This document shows, piece after piece, positions 61,701 through 64,000 of a stretch of DNA of 64,000 nucleotides. Position numbers and translations under genes: made by a program. The DNA is from Ephydatia muelleri (taxonomy: Eukaryota; Porifera; Demospongiae; Spongillida; Spongillidae): contig JABACO010000004.1 of assembly GCA_013339895.1 (NCBI GenBank), positions 746,050 through 810,049 of the forward strand, given 5' to 3'. Within the stretch, counting starts at the first letter, position 1, and each line of letters begins with the position of its first letter. The notes under the pieces are model-generated. The model was not told where the DNA came from and ran no database searches. It was given only the letters and a program-made list of their open reading frames with translations.

Positions 61701-64000
61701 AACAATGTTTGCGTGCCTGGACGTGATAGACCCAGCTGCATGTTTCTCGAATTAAGTGAGCTCGTATACTTGATGGGAAGATTAGATGGGTGTACCAGAG
61801 CGATGTTCCCCAGGTTCAACAAACATTTAATAATCTTGAAGGTCTTAAAAATGACGGTGGTGGAAGCTATAGCTATGGACGGTAGAAGCAGGCGTGCTCT
61901 GGTAACCTTCAAGAATGTCCAAGTGGAGGTAAAGGAACGCCTGGGGACTAGGGGGCGGGGAACACAGGCGTGGAACAGAATATATACGTGATTCGTGTAT
62001 ATGTACGTTTTTATTGGCGCTACATCTGCTTTGGTACAATCGTTTGTGCTCGCTTGGGACATGCATATTGTCTATTTGCATCCTGAAGTGTGTACAGTGG
62101 TACACAAATTACCCCATTCATTTTGTTGCATCATATCTCATACCAGGAGTGAGCATTTAACACAATTTTTGAAAATCTATACCCCCTGTGGTGATGCTAA
62201 ATTGTGGCTAAACTTCTCATGAATATGCTAATTTTGGCTTATTGCAATAACTGTTCATAATTCAGTTATCCACAGCACTACAGAACACTGCAAAAGTGAG
62301 AGATTAAAAAAACATGATGGGAGCATTCTCAATAAGTCAAATTTTATACATATAGTTTGTTTTGTATGTACATTACAAAAATGCTGTTTCTTTTGAGTAA
62401 TCACTTTTACTTTCAAATGCTCTAATTTGTGTACACCTGTACACAAATTACATTGCTTTACGTTAGTAGTATTATGCTTTCAAAAAAGTCTTGAAAGTCA
62501 TAGAGGGCATGATATAGTAACTATGTATTGTGAAATTATTCATGTGGTTCTATCAAGAAAGTTTTGCAGTAAAATGTGTACAGGTGTACACAAATTAGTC
62601 CTATGTAGAAGAATGATGTTTATTGCAAAATAAATTCAAATTCAAATCACTTATATGCATCCAAAATCAACAACAATGCAACTGACACTTCCTCTACCTA
62701 TGCCTCCACAACTAGTACTCACACCTCCACTAGTACTCGCGCCTCCACTAATACTCGTGCCTCCACTAGTACTCACACCTCCACTAGTACTTGCGCCTCC
62801 ACTAGTACTCGCGCCTCCACTAGTACTCGCGCCTCCACTAGTACTTGCGCCTCCACTAGTACTCGTGCATCCACTAGTACTCGTGCCTCCACTAGTACTT
62901 GCGCCTCCTCTAGTACTTGCGCCTCCACTAGTACTCGCGCCTCCACTAGTACTCGCGCCTCCACTAGTACTTGCGCCTCCACTAGTACTCGTGCCTCCAC
63001 TAGTACTCGTGCCTCCACTAGTACTTGCGCCTCCACTAGTACTCGCGCCTCCACTAGTACTCACACCTCCACTAGTACTCGCGCCTCTACTACTCGCGCT
63101 TCCGCCGTTTGTTCTGCGTTCTGCGTACACGCGCACCTGCTCTTCTCTCCATCAAAACCACTCGCTAAGATTTATTATTATTTTTTAGTTTTATTTACTT
63201 TTCTAATTAGTTTAATTGACAGATAACAATCAATTTTTATTGTATGTTTAATTGACCATCTATTATTAATGTATTGTGTACTCATGTATTGATTTTGGAG
63301 TTACAATTGTGATTAATTACAAAGATAAGGTAGGGTAAGTAATTTGTGCTCCCCTGTACACATATACCCTAATATGTGTACAGGTGTACACACGGATGCA
63401 AATAGACAATATATAGTAAATTGCTTGTTCCGTTATCCATGCACTTTGCATGTAGATGTAGATGCCCGGATATCTATAGGTCTGGAGAAGCGAGCACAAG
63501 TGATGATGGATCAAAGCCTCAAGCAACAAAGTTTGCAGGAAGCCTGTAGGTTTGCAGCATTATGTGCTTGTATTATTATGGAACTGTATTGTTGTTAAAT
63601 TGAGACCTAACGCATGTTTTTCAAGATTTCAATTTATATTCTACAAGTCTGAAACGTCCTCTACATATTGCTTCTTACGTCGGGGTAGCTGTATTGGAGC
63701 TGCAAGGCTCTGAATATTTAATTATAACGCAAGCGTTACATTTCTATGGAAATTATAGTGTATGCGTTAGGGCGGAAACGACCCCAATTATTGATTTAAA
63801 TAATAATTAATAATTTTATGACATCCAAATTATTGGACTCATGAGCAGAAGCACGACACATCGCCATTACCGCCTTCCTCCCCCGCAATGCATATATCCC
63901 ACTCATCTTTTTTTTAAAGGCGGAGGAGAGGACGACATCTTAGTAACTCCCCCCTCCCGGGTAAAAACTCACTGTGAGGTTGCACCAAACGCAGCCTGGT
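46206..64000 (-). CDS. integrin beta subunit, gene 2 (5' end outside window)
   Basis: Paralog of gene 1 with the same exon-intron structure; 22 exons visible, phases compatible throughout. Differences: exon 17 has 5 more codons, exon 22 one more, exon 23 nine more. MIDAS DLSDS and the Ala-Pro at ADMIDAS positions are shared. The tail reads DYVEVRRWEKDLKEADF and ends HVQSLVK, again without NPxY. Exon 1 (signal peptide) must lie beyond 64000. Keeping frame in all exons while introns carry large insertions suggests selection on both paralogs. Confidence 0.88.
46382..46491 (-). CDS. integrin gene 2 exon 22: transmembrane helix
   Basis: CTSELNIKIIIPAVICGLLF and onward identical helix; one codon longer than gene 1. 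Confidence 0.92.
46838..48205 (+). mobile_element. non-LTR-type retroelement insertion in gene 2 intron
   Basis: Present between integrin exons 21 and 22 of gene 2. In gene 1 the flanks are adjacent near 14325, which marks it as an insertion. Confidence 0.8.
46901..48095 (+). pseudogene. RT C-terminal part plus zinc motif and nuclease-like domain
   Basis: KSLQYEWSYLQQVMHNSGYT and SLPTRLAGLGINTPTETAS match the RT thumb region of a cnidarian/sponge retroelement family. A CxxC...H...C motif follows (CDGCGADFTLQHALDC), then RHNEIRDCIGDLASQVWPQV, LDLGTRGVWQPQVEALFDVC (PD-(D/E)XK-like) and RGSHAKWMSGLGFDDGAPL. RT motifs A-C are missing (5' truncation); a G-run frameshift splits the zinc motif from the nuclease part. 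Confidence 0.75.
48321..48408 (-). CDS. integrin gene 2 exon 21: partial beta-tail
   Basis: VAKTCNEVSGACTYSYDLFY; the most diverged exon between the paralogs; donor GTAGTT. Confidence 0.75.
49850..49954 (-). CDS. integrin gene 2 exon 20: I-EGF4
   Basis: PLCSGNGMCSCNSSGKGMC and GYTGTYCESK. Confidence 0.9.
50029..50153 (-). CDS. integrin gene 2 exon 19: I-EGF3/4
   Basis: RGQCACGSCECDATPYSWKW; CPGSNYSDC follows. Confidence 0.9.
50689..50779 (-). CDS. integrin gene 2 exon 18: I-EGF2/3
   Basis: FAGPTCSCNNFENCSTNSQ-type sequence with GPTCSC and ICSG boundaries. Confidence 0.85.
50838..50946 (-). CDS. integrin gene 2 exon 17: I-EGF2
   Basis: Ends CQCTDYTAGLFSNDSISGIL plus Leu before GTGAAT; only one copy of the donor-bearing 39-bp unit. 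Confidence 0.8.
51116..51148 (-). CDS. integrin gene 2 exon 16: 33-nt micro-exon
   Basis: TGSACERSKCG; Pro of gene 1 is Ser. Confidence 0.85.
51801..51877 (-). CDS. integrin gene 2 exon 15: I-EGF1
   Basis: QQCNFRGNFSCGGCMCIAGW identical in pattern to gene 1. Confidence 0.92.
52538..52616 (-). CDS. integrin gene 2 exon 14: hybrid end
   Basis: ALTFSVPGFGTTTISVDKVC with one Ala/Thr change. Confidence 0.87.
52702..52806 (-). CDS. integrin gene 2 exon 13: hybrid domain
   Basis: GSILVDQTCTKVPLSRTTTF; same length as gene 1. Confidence 0.87.
52865..52893 (+). repeat. poly-C tract, 29 nt
   Basis: Gene 1 has only a few C at the same position (near 19028). Confidence 0.9.
53739..53818 (-). CDS. integrin gene 2 exon 12: hybrid domain
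   Basis: EVIQNIAITLPTQSDVAVSL; several substitutions relative to gene 1. Confidence 0.85.
53956..54057 (-). CDS. integrin gene 2 exon 11: beta-I end
   Basis: 34 codons; ARPISSSASDVLDVIKTVYQ. Confidence 0.9.
54129..54893 (+). repeat. expanded CT-rich minisatellite
   Basis: TCTCTCCCTCCCTCTTTC-type repeats; about eight times longer than in unit 1. Long ORFs (SLSLPPSF...) are artefacts. Confidence 0.95.
54954..55079 (-). CDS. integrin gene 2 exon 10: beta-I
   Basis: 42 codons; VASLLKKYDVIPIFGIVPI retained. Confidence 0.92.
55182..55226 (+). repeat. CA microsatellite
   Basis: Short counterpart of 22026-22110. Confidence 0.9.
55368..55487 (-). CDS. integrin gene 2 exon 9: beta-I
   Basis: Contains the QPNDGKCHVRPYNSSVGYLD segment. 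Confidence 0.92.
55559..55747 (-). CDS. integrin gene 2 exon 8: beta-I
   Basis: 63 codons with TTNLDLPESSFDAL and LLITDNQPHLAGDGR; VDGTERG of gene 1 is VEGPERG here. Confidence 0.93.
55857..55917 (-). CDS. integrin gene 2 exon 7: beta-I small exon
   Basis: 61 nt; ends NFTSIFT before donor GTGAGA. Confidence 0.8.
56522..57150. repeat. 34-bp tandem repeat with inverted block
   Basis: Same unit as 23226-23800. Copies at 56804-56944 are in reverse orientation, with junctions TATACATGTATA (56800) and ACTGAGTAC (56940). Confidence 0.95.
57150..57290 (+). repeat. TG/TGCA microsatellite
   Basis: Shorter counterpart of 23868-24175. Confidence 0.9.
57323..57458 (-). CDS. integrin gene 2 exon 6: beta-I
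   Basis: Contains TNVRIGFGAFNDKP and the Cys-bounded loop; the last codons read APDCSDR-like, changed to Gln at one site. Confidence 0.9.
57788..57919 (-). CDS. integrin gene 2 exon 5: beta-I start with MIDAS
   Basis: DLYILMDLSDSMAAPLS, as in gene 1; preceded by a 75-nt intron. Confidence 0.92.
57995..58046 (-). CDS. integrin gene 2 exon 4: hybrid N-strand
   Basis: Encodes SIYSTTPNVVLRPG. Confidence 0.8.
58222..58266 (+). repeat. CA microsatellite, left part
   Basis: Interrupted from 58636-58783 by a foldback element. Confidence 0.9.
58267..58628. mobile_element. foldback element inside a CA microsatellite
   Basis: Inverted arms of about 175 bp (ends AAAAGTTAGAAACGTCCAG) meeting near 58450. 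Unit 1 has a continuous CA tract here. Confidence 0.88.
58636..58783 (+). repeat. CA/CATA microsatellite, right part
   Basis: ACACACATAC repeats up to just before integrin exon 3. Confidence 0.92.
58792..58893 (-). CDS. integrin gene 2 exon 3: PSI, second half
   Basis: 34 codons as in gene 1; ends TTTVP before GTATGT. Confidence 0.85.
58969..59040. mobile_element. MITE fragment of the CCCAGACCC family
   Basis: TAGTTTCATACCCAGACCCA followed by an imperfect mirror; not in unit 1. Confidence 0.6.
59217..59328. mobile_element. palindromic MITE of the CCCAGACCC family
   Basis: 112 bp; TAGTCTCATACCCAGACCC at one end and its mirror at the other; inner arms CTGATTCCCACAGCTGCGGA. Confidence 0.85.
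59700..62060. other. integrin gene 2 intron 2, conserved part
   Basis: Matches 32065-33320 of unit 1. Holds poly-C (60190-60220), poly-G (60745-60764), an inverted repeat around 60850-60955 and a CT-rich tract (61268-61670). No supported gene. Confidence 0.6.
62069..63408. mobile_element. 1.34-kb inverted-repeat element with TGT...ACA ends
   Basis: Starts TGTCTATTTGCATCC and ends with its exact mirror; flanked by ATAT on both sides. Unit 1 has the empty site (near 33313). Inner sequence has repeated GTGTACAGGTGTACAC motifs and an 18-bp minisatellite. No transposase recognised. Confidence 0.85.
62697..63100 (+). repeat. 18-bp minisatellite
   Basis: About 22 copies of GCCTCCACTAGTACTCGC-like units. 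Both strands are open across it (LVLAPP or GGASTS repeats) because 18 is a multiple of three; coding is unproven. Confidence 0.93.
63410..63972. other. gene 2 intron sequence next to exon 2
   Basis: Matches 33325-33706. Nothing else recognised. Confidence 0.7.
63973..64000 (-). CDS. integrin gene 2 exon 2 (partial)
   Basis: End of the PSI first half (PGCVWCNLT) with donor GTGAGT; runs off the window. Confidence 0.8.

Larger units (their letters stand above)
35985..64000. repeat. tandem segmental duplication, unit 2 (cut by window end)
   Basis: Right copy of the same unit, starting just upstream of the integrin gene 1 start codon. It contains integrin gene 2 and has private insertions at 37.0-41.1, 42.5-46.0, 46.8-48.2, 58.3-58.6 and 62.1-63.4 kb. 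It runs off the window inside exon 2 of integrin gene 2. Confidence 0.9.

Overview
The window looks like animal genomic DNA, probably from an early-branching invertebrate, with a demosponge as my best guess. The reasons are short GT-AG introns (down to about 74 bp), a metazoan integrin beta gene, and many Ty3/gypsy, hAT, Ginger-like and endonuclease-type non-LTR fragments of the kind common in sponges and cnidarians. The species call is inference. Almost all long open frames in the first 5.7 kb come from a 9-bp satellite and are not genes.

Layout. (1) 1-5717: two arrays of one 9-bp satellite in opposite orientation around a 190-bp spacer. (2) From about 5.8 kb to the window end, the sequence is two tandem copies of one unit of about 30 kb (about 5.8-35.8 kb and 36.0-64 kb). 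Landmarks recur in the same order, but each copy has its own mobile-element insertions. (3) Each unit carries one integrin beta gene on the minus strand. Gene 1 runs from 35712 (ATG) to 13693 (stop). I could build it as 23 exons with matching phases at every junction, adding up to 735 codons plus stop. Gene 2 runs from beyond the right edge to 46206; 22 of its exons are visible. Domain order is signal peptide, PSI, hybrid N-strand, beta-I, hybrid, four I-EGF modules, a shortened beta-tail, one transmembrane helix and a short cytoplasmic tail.

Both integrin tails end before any NPxY motif, and the ADMIDAS aspartates of the beta-I domain are replaced, while MIDAS and SyMBS residues are kept. 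The paralogs differ by small in-frame changes and by a one-base T-run indel that sets the length of the tail.

Mobile DNA fills the introns and the spaces between genes. There is a decayed Ty3/gypsy element (7.8-12.6 kb) with a second gag behind it. An intron of gene 1 holds a ZNF862-type hAT gene, a small hAT-like element inserted in it, a Ginger-like transposon inside that one (CCGG target duplication), and a gypsy fragment. Two RT-plus-nuclease retroelements sit in introns, one per gene. Between the genes lie a DUF4371-type hAT element with a TRIM-NHL fragment inside it, a repeat-rich coding remnant, and several foldback elements. Empty sites in the sister unit confirm many of these insertions.

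No tRNA, rRNA or CRISPR was seen.
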